This document shows positions 1 through 9,389 of a stretch of 37,300 nt of DNA, piece by piece; the stretch's first letter is position 1; every line of letters begins with the position of its first letter. The stretch is from contig NZ_JAQUVG010000025.1 in the NCBI RefSeq assembly GCF_028693495.1, positions 1 to 37,300 of the forward strand. The letters run 5' to 3'. The stretch comes from Zoogloea sp. (lineage in GTDB: Bacteria; Pseudomonadota; Gammaproteobacteria; Burkholderiales; Rhodocyclaceae). A model generated the notes under the pieces. The model did no database searches. It saw only the letters and a list, made by a program, of their open reading frames with translations, and was not told the DNA's origin. Position numbers and translations under genes: made by a program.

Positions 1-324
1 CCGGGCATGACCCAGAAGGCAACCCAGGCACCGATCCAGAATGAGGCCAACAACGGTCTCACCAACGACGCTGGCACCATCGCCATGGCCCGCACCAACG
101 ACCCCCACTCGGCTACTGCCCAGTTTTTCATCAATGTGGCTGACAACGACTTCCTGAACCATCGCTCCCCCGATGCCAGCGGCTGGGGCTACTGTGTATT
201 CGGTCGTGTCACCGAAGGCATGGACGTGGTCAACAAGATCAAGGGCATCAAGACAGGCTCCGCAGGCTTCCATCAGGATGTACCGAAGGAAGACGTGCTC
301 ATCGAGCGCGCCGAAGTCATTTAA
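1..324 (+). CDS. ppiB: Peptidyl-prolyl cis-trans isomerase, cyclophilin type (5' truncated)
   Basis: This is the C-terminal part of a cyclophilin, which speeds cis-trans isomerisation of proline peptide bonds in folding proteins. The reading frame is open from base 1, so the true start lies upstream of the window; the ATG at 7 is internal. The fragment (107 codons) carries the family hallmarks: an asparagine-rich turn followed by a GTIAMAR strand, the [13 protein letters not shown] active-site segment, a DFLNH loop and a [15 protein letters not shown] strand. No signal peptide can be judged because the N-terminus is missing. The short size of the visible domain and lack of insertions fit the cytoplasmic PpiB type, though a periplasmic PpiA-like form cannot be excluded. 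lpxH follows after 23 bases on the same strand, so the two are probably co-transcribed. Confidence 0.9.
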   Translation, partial: PGMTQKATQAPIQNEANNGLTNDAGTIAMARTNDPHSATAQFFINVADNDFLNHRSPDASGWGYCVFGRVTEGMDVVNKIKGIKTGSAGFHQDVPKEDVLIERAEVI

Positions 325-347
325 GGCATCCACAAGGCGAGCGGCGC

Positions 348-1082
348 ATGCAAGTCCATTTCATCTCCGATCTGCACCTGAGCGCCGATCGCCCCGCCCT
401 GACAGGTGTGCTGGAACGCTACCTGGCGGGTCCGGCCAGGAGGGCTGGACAGCTCTATATCCTTGGAGACCTGTTCGAACACTGGGCCGGCGATGACGAT
501 TTTGAAGACCCCCTGAATTCGGCCCTGGCCACCCGCCTCGCTGAGGTGGCGGGAGCAGGCACGGAGTTGTTCTTCATGGCCGGCAACCGTGACTTCCTGC
601 TTGGCCAGGCATTTGCCAGCCGGGCAGGACTGAAGCTCCTGTCAGAACCCACCCTGATCAAGCTGGGGGAGGCACCCACCCTCCTCTGCCACGGCGACGC
701 CCTGTGCACCGATGATGTGGCCTATCAGGCCTTTCGCAGCCAGGTGCGTCACCCGGCCTACCAGGCCCAGTTTCTGGCTCAACCCCTGGCTGCCCGCAAG
801 CAATTCATTGCTGGCGTCCGGATGAAGAGCGAACAGGCCAAGTCGGGCAAAGCCGCCAGCATCATGGATGTCAATGATCAGGCCGTTGCCGCACTCCTGA
901 GGGAACACGGTTACCCGCGCCTGATTCACGGGCATACCCACCGACCGAACCTGCATTACCACCGCGTGGATGCGCACGATTGCGAACGCTGGGTCCTGAG
1001 TGACTGGCGTGACAACCCCACTGTCCGCGGAGAGGTCCTGGTCTGGGATGACGGAGAGCTGACCCGCCAGCCTCTGGAATGA
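348..1082 (+). CDS. lpxH: UDP-2,3-diacylglucosamine diphosphatase
   Basis: LpxH hydrolyses UDP-2,3-diacylglucosamine to lipid X and UMP, the fourth step of lipid A synthesis, at the cytoplasmic face of the inner membrane. The 244-residue protein has the complete calcineurin-like metal site in the usual order: D8 and H10 (DLHL), D41 (GDLFE), N80 (GNRD), H115 (HGD), and H196 and H198 (GHTHRP). Length and spacing match the Escherichia coli enzyme closely. The ATG at 348 is chosen because the first beta strand begins immediately and a GGCGAG-like ribosome site lies six bases upstream. The gene converges on metZ, with a strong hairpin between them. It shows that the host makes lipid A, hence an outer membrane. 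Confidence 0.95.
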   Translation: MQVHFISDLHLSADRPALTGVLERYLAGPARRAGQLYILGDLFEHWAGDDDFEDPLNSALATRLAEVAGAGTELFFMAGNRDFLLGQAFASRAGLKLLSEPTLIKLGEAPTLLCHGDALCTDDVAYQAFRSQVRHPAYQAQFLAQPLAARKQFIAGVRMKSEQAKSGKAASIMDVNDQAVAALLREHGYPRLIHGHTHRPNLHYHRVDAHDCERWVLSDWRDNPTVRGEVLVWDDGELTRQPLE

Positions 1083-1113
1083 AAAAACGGCGCTCCTCAA
1101 AGCGCCGTTTTTT
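1082..1113. terminator. Bidirectional intrinsic terminator between lpxH and metZ
   Basis: A perfect inverted repeat starts at the lpxH stop codon: six A, then CGGCGCT, a six-base loop, AGCGCCG, then six T. The stem is 13 bp counting the A/T arms. Because the arms are A-rich on one side and T-rich on the other, the structure gives a GC stem plus T tract on both strands. It can therefore stop transcription from lpxH (+) and from the metZ-side operon (-). Confidence 0.9.
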
Positions 1114-1117
1114 CATC

Positions 1118-1135
1118 GAAAAGCATCTGCTTTTC
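1118..1135. terminator. Second hairpin overlapping the metZ stop codon
   Basis: GAAAAGCA and TGCTTTTC form a perfect 8-bp inverted repeat with a 2-base centre. It lies just beyond the main terminator and overlaps the metZ TGA (1134-1136). It lacks a GC-rich stem, so it is a weak terminator at best. It may instead protect the 3' end of the long minus-strand mRNA. The role is inferred. Confidence 0.4.
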
Positions 1136-2312
1136 AAGATCTTATGAGCGCAAGCCCACGTCCAAGATCGGTTTTCAGATCCTCGACCGACTCCAGACCC
1201 ACCGCAAGCCGCAACAGACTCTCGTGAATGCCGGCAGCTTCCCGTGCCTCAGGGCTGATCCGGCCGTGGGTCGTAGACGCCGGATGGGTCAAGGTCGTCT
1301 TGGTATCGCCCAGATTGGCCGTGATCGAGACGATACGGGTCGCATCCACCACCCTCCAGGCCTCTTCACGCCCACCCTTCACCTCAAAGCTCACGATAGC
1401 CCCCCCACTGCTCTGCTGACGCAGGGCCAGCTCATGCTGGGGGTGGGACGGCAGGCCCGGATAGTACACCCGAGCGACCTGGGGTTGAGCCTCGAGCCAG
1501 GTCGCCAGCGCCAGAGCAGCTGCCGACTGTGCCGCCATGCGGATACGCAAGGTCTCAAGGCCTTTCAGGATCACCCAGGCGTTGAATGGTGAGATACAGG
1601 GGCCTGCGGTACGCAGAAACTTGAACACCTCATCCACCAGAGCCTTGCGGCCACATACGGCCCCGCCCAGAACCCGCCCCTGACCGTCCAGGTACTTGGT
1701 CGCCGAGTGGATCACCAGATCCGCCCCCAGTTTGATCGGCTGCTGCAATGCTGGCGAGCAGAAACAGTTATCCACGACCAGGAGCACACCCGCCTCATGG
1801 GCGATGGCGGCCACCGCAGGAATATCCACCAGCTCGGTGAGCGGGTTGGACGGGGACTCCACGAAGATCAGCTTCGTCCTGGGCGTGATCGCAGCGCCAT
1901 AAGCTGCCAGATCGGTGGCAGGCACAAAAGTGGTCTCAATCCCGAACCGGGACAGGATGTTGCCGAACAGTTGCTGGGTGGCACCAAACAGGCCGCGCGA
2001 CGCCACGATATGATCGCCGGTGTTCATCAGGGCCATCACGGTGGACAGGATCGCTGCCATCCCCGACGCGGTGGCCACGCAGGCCTCTGCACCTTCCAGG
2101 GCGGCCAACCGCTGCTGCATGACCGTCACGGTGGGATTGGTGAAACGGGCGTAGACATTACCGTCTTCTTCGCCGGAGAAACGGGCCGCAGCCTGGGCTG
2201 CGCTCTCGAAAACAAAGCTGGAGGTCAGATACAGGGCTTCAGCATGCTCGTTGAACTGACTCCGCTCGATACCCGCACGGACCGCCAGCGTTTCCAGACT
2301 CAGGTCATCCAT
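1134..2312 (-). CDS. metZ: O-succinylhomoserine sulfhydrylase
   Basis: MetZ is a PLP-dependent Cys/Met-metabolism enzyme that joins O-succinylhomoserine with sulfide to make homocysteine in the direct sulfhydrylation route to methionine. The 392-residue protein has the family features: the N-terminal YxRxxNPT-like YARFTNPT, the ASGMAA phosphate-binding turn near residues 82-87, the SxxNP segment (ESPSNPL), the DN pair near 181, and the PLP Schiff-base lysine K206 in SATKYLDG. Close relatives (MetB, MetC, MetY) share this fold. MetZ is preferred because of overall length, the GAVCGRK segment and the purF neighbourhood, which I know from pseudomonads and betaproteobacteria. It overlaps purF by 8 bases and is the last gene of the minus-strand block. 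Confidence 0.88.
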   Translation of the reverse strand: MDDLSLETLAVRAGIERSQFNEHAEALYLTSSFVFESAAQAAARFSGEEDGNVYARFTNPTVTVMQQRLAALEGAEACVATASGMAAILSTVMALMNTGDHIVASRGLFGATQQLFGNILSRFGIETTFVPATDLAAYGAAITPRTKLIFVESPSNPLTELVDIPAVAAIAHEAGVLLVVDNCFCSPALQQPIKLGADLVIHSATKYLDGQGRVLGGAVCGRKALVDEVFKFLRTAGPCISPFNAWVILKGLETLRIRMAAQSAAALALATWLEAQPQVARVYYPGLPSHPQHELALRQQSSGGAIVSFEVKGGREEAWRVVDATRIVSITANLGDTKTTLTHPASTTHGRISPEAREAAGIHESLLRLAVGLESVEDLKTDLGRGLALIRS

Positions 2313-3843
2313 GATGCTGATCAGCCTCGCTCTGGGAAACCAGGTTCAGATCCATCTGGCTGCCCGTTCCTTCAGCCTTGCCCTTGCTGTCACTGCGCTG
2401 ATTCTCGACACCGCTCAGATACTCGGGCGTGACATCACCGGTCACGTAGAAGCCATCGAAACAGGAGGTCTCAAAGACTGAAATCGCCGGGTTGATGGCC
2501 TTGACCGCCAGCTTGAGATCCTCCAGGTCCTGGTAGATCAGCGCATCGGCACCGATCTCCGCACAGATCTCGGTCTCGGTACGGTCACTGGCAATCAGCT
2601 CGCTCTTGGTCGGCATGTCGATCCCATACACATTGGCAAAGCGCACGGGAGGTGCAGCGGAGGCCATGTATACCTTGCTGGCCCCGGCATCCCGGGCCAT
2701 CTGGACGATCTCCCGGCTGGTGGTGCCACGCACTATGGAATCATCGACGAGGAGAACCGCCTTGCCCTTGAACTCCTGATGAATGGTGTTGAGCTTCTGG
2801 CGGACCGATTTCTTGCGGATGGCCTGCCCGGGCATGATGAAGGTCCGGCCGATGTAGCGGTTCTTGACGAAGCCTTCACGGTAAGGAAGGTTCAGTTGAT
2901 GGGCCATCTCCATCGCCGACGGACGGCTGGAATCAGGAATCGGGATCACCACATCGATCTTGAGGTGAGGCAGTGTCGAGCGCAGCTTGCGGGCCAGGAA
3001 TTCACCCATTTTAATTCTGGCGTCATACACCGAGATGCCGTCGATCAGGGAATCGGGACGAGCCAGGTAGACAAACTCGAACATGCACGGGGCGTGCACT
3101 GTATGAGTCGCACACTGGCGACTATGGAAACGGCCTTCCGCATCAATCAGGATCGCTTCACCCGGAGCCACATCGCGCACCAGCTTGAAGCCCAGCACAT
3201 CCAGTGCCACGCTCTCGGAGGCGACCATCCACTCGGTGCCCTTGGCTGTGTCATTACGGCCAATCACCAGAGGGCGGATCCCGTAAGGATCCCGGAAGGC
3301 CAGCAGCCCCGTACCGGAAATCATGGCTACTGTGGCATAAGCCCCCCTGCAACGACGATGGACGCCAGCCACCGCATCGAAAATCGTTTCCTGATCAAGA
3401 CGGAAGCTTTTGGCTGCAGCCTGCAGTTCATGGGCCAGGACGTTGAGGAGCACTTCCGAATCGGAGTTTGTGTTGATGTGCCGCAGGTCCGACAGGAACA
3501 TCTCCCTCTTCAGCTCTTCCGAGTTGGTCAGGTTGCCGTTGTGGGCAAGCATAATCCCGAACGGGGAATTCACGTAGAACGGCTGCGCTTCTGCGGCCGA
3601 AGACGCGGAACCGGCAGTCGGGTAACGTACATGGGCAATGCCCCAGTTGCCAGGCAGGTCACGCATGTTGCGGGTGCGAAACACATCCCGGACCAGGCCG
3701 GAAGCCTTGTGCATGTGAAAACGCCCACCCTCCGCAGTGGCGATTCCCGCTGCGTCCTGGCCCCGGTGCTGAAGCACCTGAAGACCATCATAAAGAAGCT
3801 GATTGACGGGTGCCGTCGCTACTACGCCCAGAATCCCACACAT
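2305..3843 (-). CDS. purF: Amidophosphoribosyltransferase
   Basis: PurF makes 5-phosphoribosylamine from PRPP and glutamine, the first committed step of purine synthesis. The ATG at 3843 is chosen over an upstream in-frame extension because it places the catalytic cysteine at position 2 (MCGILGVV), which must become N-terminal after Met removal. The N-terminal Ntn glutaminase domain spans about residues 2-235 (HVRYPT near 71-76, HNGNLTN near 101). The phosphoribosyltransferase domain follows, with its PRPP loop [14 protein letters not shown] at 363-376. The 512-residue length is normal. The C-terminal tail of about 25 residues is polar and low complexity. It follows cvpA after 10 bases and overlaps metZ by 8, so translation is probably coupled. 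Confidence 0.97.
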   Translation of the reverse strand: MCGILGVVATAPVNQLLYDGLQVLQHRGQDAAGIATAEGGRFHMHKASGLVRDVFRTRNMRDLPGNWGIAHVRYPTAGSASSAAEAQPFYVNSPFGIMLAHNGNLTNSEELKREMFLSDLRHINTNSDSEVLLNVLAHELQAAAKSFRLDQETIFDAVAGVHRRCRGAYATVAMISGTGLLAFRDPYGIRPLVIGRNDTAKGTEWMVASESVALDVLGFKLVRDVAPGEAILIDAEGRFHSRQCATHTVHAPCMFEFVYLARPDSLIDGISVYDARIKMGEFLARKLRSTLPHLKIDVVIPIPDSSRPSAMEMAHQLNLPYREGFVKNRYIGRTFIMPGQAIRKKSVRQKLNTIHQEFKGKAVLLVDDSIVRGTTSREIVQMARDAGASKVYMASAAPPVRFANVYGIDMPTKSELIASDRTETEICAEIGADALIYQDLEDLKLAVKAINPAISVFETSCFDGFYVTGDVTPEYLSGVENQRSDSKGKAEGTGSQMDLNLVSQSEADQHHG

Positions 3844-3853
3844 TTCAAACCAC

Positions 3854-4345
3854 CTATCGGTATCTAAGTCTTTTGACCAGCAGCTCGGGGAGCCACGGTT
3901 TGGAAGCCAGTACGGCCGTTTCGAGGGGAGCGGAGAGAGTTGCCCCCTGCCACCAGGCCTCCTTCGCGAAGCCGCCAAGTCCGACGAGCAACGCCATTGC
4001 AAAAACAATCACACATCCCCGCAGGGCACCAAAACATGCCCCCAGAAACCGATCCACCGACCCCAGGCCTGCGACCCGAACCAATTCACCCAGCAGCAAA
4101 CGAACCAGTGCCATGCCGGCCAGGATGGCCACGAACACCAGCAAGAATGCCGCTGCCGCCTGCAACAGGGGCTCAGAAACCCAGCCCACCATATACGGCT
4201 CGACCTCTCCGGCCCAACTGCGCGCAGCAAACAGGGCCAGTACCCAAGCCAGCAATGCCAGCAGCTCAGACAACAGCCCACGCCACAGGCCCAACAGGGC
4301 AGAAAGCCCCACCAAAGCCATCAACACATAGTCAAGACCGTTCAA
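3854..4345 (-). CDS. cvpA: CvpA family inner-membrane protein
   Basis: This 163-residue protein is very hydrophobic, with about four membrane segments. It opens with [18 protein letters not shown] and the conserved R-G pair (WRGLLSE), which is the CvpA signature. CvpA was first linked to colicin V production in Escherichia coli, and its biochemical role is still poorly defined; later work ties it to envelope stress tolerance. The position directly upstream of purF, with a 10-base gap, is the same as in many proteobacteria and is the strongest support beyond composition. The start ATG is 11 bases after the SPOR gene stop. There are no obvious catalytic residues. Confidence 0.88.
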   Translation of the reverse strand: MNGLDYVLMALVGLSALLGLWRGLLSELLALLAWVLALFAARSWAGEVEPYMVGWVSEPLLQAAAAFLLVFVAILAGMALVRLLLGELVRVAGLGSVDRFLGACFGALRGCVIVFAMALLVGLGGFAKEAWWQGATLSAPLETAVLASKPWLPELLVKRLRYR

Positions 4346-4356
4346 GGCACTGCTGC

Positions 4357-5145
4357 TCAGGACTTGGGAACGACCGAAGCAGGCACGCCGAGGATCCTGC
4401 TGATCCGCGCGGCAGCCTTGTCGGCAGCAGCTTTGTTCGGAAAGGGGCCTGCGCGAACTCTCACCTTGTCCCCCAGTTGCTCCGTGTACGAAGGATAACC
4501 CTCCGCCTTGAGCTTGGCACGGAGACTGTTCACGTTGCCGGCTTCCCGGTAAGCACCGAGGGAAACCAGATGAGGCACACTCCCGGCCTCCTTTCCAGGA
4601 TCCTTTGGCGCACCGCCCATCAGCAAGGCTTTGGCACGCTCAGCTTCAGCGCGCTCCCGGGCCTTTTCCTTGTCACGTTCCTTTTCCCGTTCGCGCTCTC
4701 GTTCGCGCTCACGCTCCTTTTCCTTCAGTCGCATTTCCTGACGGGGGTCGGGCTTGGGCTCGCTACGGACGGGTTCAGTCCTTACAGCATCATTTTTTTT
4801 GGGGGGCGGCAGCAATTCCTCACCTGGTTTGAACAGGGGAGGAGGAAGACTGGGCTGGGCTTGAGCCGCCCCTCCCTGAGCATCGTCCATCTCGGGCGGA
4901 GCTGTTTCCTCGATAATGGTGCCCGGTGGGGGCAACTCGGAGGCTTTGCCAGTGATCACCCGGGAGGCAAAATTACTGCCTTCCTGGCTGGGAAGGCGGA
5001 TCTGCACATCCTGAGACGGTATACGGGGTTCGTGGTCCATCACCATCGGCAGGACGATCGCGGCGGTGAGCGCCAATGCAGCGGAGCCAACCAGGCGGCG
5101 GCGCGCCCGCTTTTTCAGATCGATCTCAGAATCGTTTTCGGCCAT
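4357..5145 (-). CDS. SPOR-domain membrane protein (DedD-like) with long charged helix
   Basis: A 262-residue single-pass protein: short cytoplasmic N-terminus with a basic KKRARRR patch, one membrane helix (about 18-36), a proline-rich periplasmic linker (about 70-135), a strongly charged stretch of alternating Glu/Arg/Lys (about 137-172), and a C-terminal SPOR domain (about 186-260). SPOR domains bind denuded glycan strands at the division septum, so a septal role similar to DedD is likely. The position between folC and cvpA is the DedD position in Escherichia coli, which supports orthology. The charged stretch, encoded by a tandem DNA repeat, is longer and more regular than I would expect and may form a rigid single alpha-helix. 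A C6/A8 base run lies just before it. The gene symbol is left blank because DedD orthology is inferred. Confidence 0.85.
   Translation of the reverse strand: MAENDSEIDLKKRARRRLVGSAALALTAAIVLPMVMDHEPRIPSQDVQIRLPSQEGSNFASRVITGKASELPPPGTIIEETAPPEMDDAQGGAAQAQPSLPPPLFKPGEELLPPPKKNDAVRTEPVRSEPKPDPRQEMRLKEKEREREREREREKERDKEKARERAEAERAKALLMGGAPKDPGKEAGSVPHLVSLGAYREAGNVNSLRAKLKAEGYPSYTEQLGDKVRVRAGPFPNKAAADKAAARISRILGVPASVVPKS
4688..4711 (-). repeat. 12-bp tandem repeat coding for Glu/Arg residues
   Basis: Two copies of a 12-base unit (CGTTCGCGCTCT then CGTTCGCGCTCA on the plus strand) lie head to tail. They are flanked by degenerate hexamers of the same type over about 4670-4725. On the minus strand they encode the alternating Glu-Arg run of the SPOR protein. 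Unit loss or gain would stay in frame and change only the length of the charged helix. Confidence 0.8.
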
Positions 5146-5162
5146 CTTGCTGCCAGAGGCGG

Positions 5163-6434
5163 TTACGGCGCTTTCCGGGCGACCATGACGTCAGACACGG
5201 TCAGGAAAGAGCCAAAGACCACAATTCTATCACCCTCAGCCGCGTGTCCGCGGGCATGCTCATAGGCAGCAGCAGGTCCGGCAAACTCGGAGATGTCAGT
5301 GGTCACACCCACATCGCGCAAAATGCGGGCCAATGCGCTGGCGGCCAGCCCTCTGGGAGCAGGCAGGGACGCCACCAGCCAATGGTCGACGCGATCCTTG
5401 AGCAGCGTGACTGAACCCGCCACATCCTTGTCAGACAACATGCCGAGCACCGCCCAGGTTTCCGGGAAGAAGCCCATGCTGGCCAGATTTTCGTTAAGCA
5501 CACCCGCCGCCTGCGGGTTGTGGGCTACATCCAGAACCACCGCCGGGCGCCCCGGCAGCACCTGGAACCGTCCCGGCAGATCCACAAGCATGAATCCCTG
5601 ACGGATCGCCTGCATGGACACCGGGAGGATATCCCGCACGGACTCACAGGCCGCCATCACGGCAGCAGCGTTCAGCAGCTGATTAGTCCCCCGCAGGGCG
5701 GGATAAGCGAGCCCCCCCCGGCGGCTACCACCCGCCAGCCAGAAAGCCCACTGATTCTGATCCCCGGCAAAACCAAAATCCCGGCCACTGACCCACAACC
5801 GCGCACCGAGGGTTTCAGCCTGCCGGACCAGAGAGACAGGCGGCATCGGGTCGCCGCAGATGGCAGGACGACCCGCCCGGAAAATTCCCGCCTTCTCGAA
5901 ACCTATGGCCTCCCGGGTATCACCCAGGTACTCCATGTGATCCATTGCCACACTGGTGACGATGGAGCAAGCGGGCTCGAACACATTCACGGCATCCAGC
6001 CGCCCGCCCAGACCCACTTCGAGGATGACCGCATCCAGGCCGGCATGGGCAAAGGCTACCCAGGCGGCCAACGTACCGTGCTCGAAATAAGTCAGGGGGA
6101 TCTCGCCACGGGCATGCTCAACCTCGGCGAAGGCCGCCACCAGAACCTCGTCCGGAGCATCCCGTCCATCAATCCGTACCCGCTCGTTATAAGCAAGCAG
6201 ATGAGGTGAGGTGTACACTCCCACCCGATAACCGGCGGCCAGCAGCACGGCCTCCAGCAAGGCGCAGGTGGAGCCCTTGCCGTTGGTCCCGCCGATCAGG
6301 AAGACCGGACAGGTCTGGGGCAGATTCAAGGCATCCTTGACGGATCGCACTCTTTCCAGCCCCAGTTCAATGGACTGGCCGTGGCGGTGCTCCAGAAGAC
6401 TCAGCCAGCCTTCCAGGGTTTCAGGCAGTTGCAT
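5163..6434 (-). CDS. folC: Bifunctional dihydrofolate synthase / folylpolyglutamate synthase
   Basis: FolC adds L-glutamate to dihydropteroate and then extends the glutamate tail of folates, using ATP. The 423-residue protein has the Mur-ligase-like arrangement: P-loop GGTNGKGST at 48-56, the YTSPHL motif that follows, EVGLGGRLDAVN in the central ATPase domain, the conserved MDHMEYLG histidine segment, and the C-terminal ligase domain with VLDVAHNPQA. Length is typical. The ATG at 6434 starts 5 bases after the accD stop, so coupling is likely. Eight consecutive C on the plus strand at 5712-5719 fall in a Gly-Gly pair, but the frame is intact. Confidence 0.95.
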   Translation of the reverse strand: MQLPETLEGWLSLLEHRHGQSIELGLERVRSVKDALNLPQTCPVFLIGGTNGKGSTCALLEAVLLAAGYRVGVYTSPHLLAYNERVRIDGRDAPDEVLVAAFAEVEHARGEIPLTYFEHGTLAAWVAFAHAGLDAVILEVGLGGRLDAVNVFEPACSIVTSVAMDHMEYLGDTREAIGFEKAGIFRAGRPAICGDPMPPVSLVRQAETLGARLWVSGRDFGFAGDQNQWAFWLAGGSRRGGLAYPALRGTNQLLNAAAVMAACESVRDILPVSMQAIRQGFMLVDLPGRFQVLPGRPAVVLDVAHNPQAAGVLNENLASMGFFPETWAVLGMLSDKDVAGSVTLLKDRVDHWLVASLPAPRGLAASALARILRDVGVTTDISEFAGPAAAYEHARGHAAEGDRIVVFGSFLTVSDVMVARKAP

Positions 6435-6439
6435 GATGA

Positions 6440-7315
6440 TCAGGCCACGCTCGCCACGGAAGGCTGGCGGGTCAGGAGAGTGATGAGTTCGGAAAGCTGA
6501 TCGCGCAGTTCGCGACGGTCGATGATCAGGTCAATCGCCCCCTTCTCGAGAAGGAACTCTGACCGCTGGAAGCCCTCAGGCAGGGTTTCACGCACAGTCT
6601 GCTCGATCACCCTTGGACCAGCAAAGCCGATGAGTGCGCCTGGCTCACCGATCACCAGGTCGCCCATGAAGGCAAAGGAAGCGGAAACGCCCCCCATGGT
6701 CGGATCCGTCAGCAAGGTGATGAAGGGCAGCTTGCGCTCGGCCAGACGGGTGATCGCTGCAGTGGTCTTGGCCATCTGCATCAGGGAGAACAGCCCCTCC
6801 TGCATCCGTGCGCCCCCAGTGGCGGTGACGCAGATGAAGGGGAGACGCTGCTCAAGGGCTGCGCTCACACCACGCACGAAACGTTCGCCCACCACAGAGC
6901 CCATCGAGCCTCCGAGGAATTCGAATTCGAAGCAGGCCACCACCACCGGAACGGTCTTGATGGCGCCCTGAACGACCACCAGAGCATCCGCTTCACCGGT
7001 GTCCTCGTGGGCTGCCGCCAGCCGGTCAGGATAGCGCTTGGAATCCTTGAACTTGAGGGGATCCAGGGGCACCACTTCCGCACCGATTTCGAAGCGCCCT
7101 TCGGGGTCGAGCAGGAAGTCGACACGCTGACGCGCCCGGATGCGCTGATGATGCCCACACTTGGGGCAAACATTGAGGTTGCTCTCCAGGTCGGATCGGT
7201 ACAGCACAGCCTCACACGCCGGGCACTTGCTCCACAGGCCTTCCGGGATGGATTTACGTCCGCCCGGAGTGTCGCGCTTGATTTTGGGCGGCAGGAGTTT
7301 TTTCAGCCAGCTCAT
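6440..7315 (-). CDS. accD: Acetyl-CoA carboxylase carboxyltransferase subunit beta
   Basis: AccD is the zinc-binding beta subunit of the carboxyltransferase. With AccA it moves the carboxyl group from biotin to acetyl-CoA to make malonyl-CoA, the first step of fatty-acid synthesis. The N-terminal zinc ribbon is intact (C31, C34, C50, C53), preceded by a basic KLLPPKIKR stretch. The crotonase-like core follows, with [10 protein letters not shown], the GGARMQEG oxyanion-hole loop and [11 protein letters not shown]. The 291-residue length is standard. The ATG overlaps the trpA TGA by four bases (ATGA), a classical coupling junction. accA is not in this window, as usual. Confidence 0.97.
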   Translation of the reverse strand: MSWLKKLLPPKIKRDTPGGRKSIPEGLWSKCPACEAVLYRSDLESNLNVCPKCGHHQRIRARQRVDFLLDPEGRFEIGAEVVPLDPLKFKDSKRYPDRLAAAHEDTGEADALVVVQGAIKTVPVVVACFEFEFLGGSMGSVVGERFVRGVSAALEQRLPFICVTATGGARMQEGLFSLMQMAKTTAAITRLAERKLPFITLLTDPTMGGVSASFAFMGDLVIGEPGALIGFAGPRVIEQTVRETLPEGFQRSEFLLEKGAIDLIIDRRELRDQLSELITLLTRQPSVASVA

Positions 7316-8124
7316 TGGGGTTTGCCTGCGTTGTCGATAGCTTCCCGGATCCCCTGGAGGAAGGCCGCCACCCTGGCAGGGGCTTCATCCCGACTGCTCT
7401 GCTCGACTTCCTCGATGATCCGGCTTCCGATCACGACAGCATCTGCAAGCGCAGCGATGCGGGCCGCAGTGGCGCCATCGCGGATGCCGAAACCAACACC
7501 CACGGGCATGCCCACCTTGTTCCGGATGACCGGAATGCGCCGCGCCACTTCATCCAGGTCGAGGGTTGCGGAACCGGTCACGCCCTTCAGCGAGACATAG
7601 TAGATGTAGCCACTGCCCACGGCGGCCACATCCGCAAAGCGCTGCTCCGTGGAAGTGGGCGCCAGCAGGAAAATCGGATCAAGACCGGCCTTGCGGCAGA
7701 TCTCGGCAAAACCTCGGCACTCTTCAGGCGGGTAATCCACCACCAGCACCCCATCGACACCCGCCTCGGTCGCTGCACGGGTAAAGGCTTCGGCACCCAT
7801 CGCCTCGATGGGATTGGCATAACCCATCAGCACGACCGGAGTCTGATCGCCGGTGGCCCGGAAATCGCTGACCATCTGCAGTACCTTGCGCAGGCTCATC
7901 CCTGCGGCAAGGGCACGCTCGGAGGCGCGCTGAATGGTCGGACCATCTGCCATCGGGTCAGAAAAAGGGACGCCCAGCTCAATGACGTCAGCACCGCCGG
8001 CCACCAGGGCCTTCATCAGGGGCAGGGTCATCTCGGGAACGGGATCACCAGCGGTGATGAACGGAATCAGGGCCTTGCGCCCTTCTCTCTCGAGCCGCTT
8101 GAAGGTTTCTTGAATTCGGGACAT
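7312..8124 (-). CDS. trpA: Tryptophan synthase alpha subunit
   Basis: TrpA cleaves indole-3-glycerol phosphate to indole and glyceraldehyde 3-phosphate and channels indole to TrpB. The ATG at 8124 is chosen over a longer in-frame extension. It gives a 270-residue protein beginning [11 protein letters not shown] and puts the catalytic residues at the textbook positions: E49 ([10 protein letters not shown]) and D60 (ADGPTIQ). The GVGFGIR phosphate-binding loop and the following GSRI segment are present. The gene lies 53 bases after trpB with a hairpin in the gap, and overlaps accD by four bases. The trpB-trpA-accD-folC order supports the call. Confidence 0.97.
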   Translation of the reverse strand: MSRIQETFKRLEREGRKALIPFITAGDPVPEMTLPLMKALVAGGADVIELGVPFSDPMADGPTIQRASERALAAGMSLRKVLQMVSDFRATGDQTPVVLMGYANPIEAMGAEAFTRAATEAGVDGVLVVDYPPEECRGFAEICRKAGLDPIFLLAPTSTEQRFADVAAVGSGYIYYVSLKGVTGSATLDLDEVARRIPVIRNKVGMPVGVGFGIRDGATAARIAALADAVVIGSRIIEEVEQSSRDEAPARVAAFLQGIREAIDNAGKPQ

Positions 8125-8141
8125 GAATGAATCGCAGTGAA

Positions 8142-8172
8142 ACGGCCCTGCCGGGGAGTCCGGAAGGGCCGT
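8142..8172 (-). other. Intergenic hairpin between trpB and trpA
   Basis: ACGGCCCT (8142-8149) and AGGGCCGT (8165-8172) form an 8-bp stem, and CCGG (8151-8154) with CCGG (8160-8163) extend it after a 1-base mismatch on each side. The 5-base loop is GGAGT. On the transcribed strand it is followed by TTTCACTG, so only a short T run. It looks like a stable RNA hairpin, perhaps a processing or stability element between the two subunits' genes, rather than a full terminator. Confidence 0.6.
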
Positions 8173-8177
8173 GAAAA

Positions 8178-9389
8178 TCAAAACTGGATGCCGGATTTCT
8201 CGGCGACAGTGTGCATGTCCTTGTCGCCACGACCGGAAAGATTGACCAGCAGGACCTTGTCCCTGGGCAGGGTCGGAGCAAGCTTGGCCGCATAAGCCAG
8301 GGCATGAGAAGACTCCAGCGCCGGGATGATGCCTTCCAGACGGCACAGGCTATGGAAAGCCTGAAGGGCCTCCTCGTCGGTGATGCCGACATACTCGGCA
8401 CGCCGGAGATCCTTCAACCAGGCATGCTCAGGGCCGACCCCCGGATAATCAAGACCTGCGGAAATGGAATGGGTCTCAATGATCTGGCCATCTTCATTTT
8501 GCAACAGGTAGGTGCGGTTTCCGTGCAGCACACCAGGGCGACCTGCGGACAGGGACGCGGCATGCAGGCCGGTCTCGATGCCGCTGCCGGCGGCCTCTAC
8601 ACCCACCAGGCGTACATCCTGATGCTCGATGTAAGGGTGGAAGATTCCCATCGCATTGGAGCCACCTCCCACACAGGCAATCACGTAATCAGGCTGACGA
8701 CCGACCATGTCGGGCATCTGATCAATGCACTCCTTGCCGATCACTGCCTGGAAATCTCGAACCATCATCGGGTAAGGATGAGGTCCTGCCACCGTGCCGA
8801 TGATGTAAAACGTGTCATTGATGTTGGTTACCCAGTCCCGCATCGCTTCGTTGAGCGCGTCCTTGAGGGTTTTGGATCCACTCTCGACGGGAACCACGGT
8901 CGCCCCCAGCAGCTTCATCCGGTAAACGTTGGCTGCCTGGCGCCGTACATCCTCGGACCCCATGTACACCACACATTCCATGCCATAGCGGGCTGCCACA
9001 GTCGCGGTGGCCACACCGTGCTGACCAGCCCCGGTTTCTGCGATCACCCGGGGTTTGCCCATCCGACGCGCCAGCATGGCCTGGCCGATACAGTTATTAA
9101 CCTTGTGGGCGCCAGTGTGGTTGAGATCTTCCCGCTTCAGATAAATCTGGGCGCCACCCAGCAGTTCGGACCAGCGTCTGGCGTGATAGATGGGGCTGGG
9201 GCGGCCCACATAGTGCTTCAGCTCGTACTCGAACTCAGCGGTGAAGGCCGGATCCCTCTGGGCTTCTTCATACGCCTGGCGCAGTTCGGCCAAGGCTGGA
9301 ATCAGGGTTTCCGCAACGAAGATGCCACCATAGGGGCCAAAGTGACCACGGGCATCGGGAAAAGCGTAAGGGGCATCAGCCATGTGCAT
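8178..9389 (-). CDS. trpB: Tryptophan synthase beta subunit
   Basis: TrpB is the PLP enzyme that joins indole and L-serine to make tryptophan. The PLP lysine is K96 in HTGAHKVNN, and the phosphate-binding GGGSNAMG loop is present, as is a C-terminal NLSGRGDKD segment. Two starts are possible, ATG at 9389 or ATG at 9383. I choose 9389 (403 residues) because CGGAG lies six bases upstream of it, while the second ATG would be 12 bases away. A much longer in-frame extension upstream lies inside trpF and has no family similarity. The gene overlaps the trpF 3' end by 14 bases. The length matches the family. Confidence 0.96.
   Translation of the reverse strand: MHMADAPYAFPDARGHFGPYGGIFVAETLIPALAELRQAYEEAQRDPAFTAEFEYELKHYVGRPSPIYHARRWSELLGGAQIYLKREDLNHTGAHKVNNCIGQAMLARRMGKPRVIAETGAGQHGVATATVAARYGMECVVYMGSEDVRRQAANVYRMKLLGATVVPVESGSKTLKDALNEAMRDWVTNINDTFYIIGTVAGPHPYPMMVRDFQAVIGKECIDQMPDMVGRQPDYVIACVGGGSNAMGIFHPYIEHQDVRLVGVEAAGSGIETGLHAASLSAGRPGVLHGNRTYLLQNEDGQIIETHSISAGLDYPGVGPEHAWLKDLRRAEYVGITDEEALQAFHSLCRLEGIIPALESSHALAYAAKLAPTLPRDKVLLVNLSGRGDKDMHTVAEKSGIQF

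Noticed and set aside
3844-4008. 55-residue N-terminal extension of purF.
   Set aside because: The catalytic cysteine must follow the initiator methionine, and the extension overlaps cvpA.
3940-5265. A 441-codon plus-strand frame.
   Set aside because: Antisense to cvpA and the SPOR gene; proline-rich translation with no domain.
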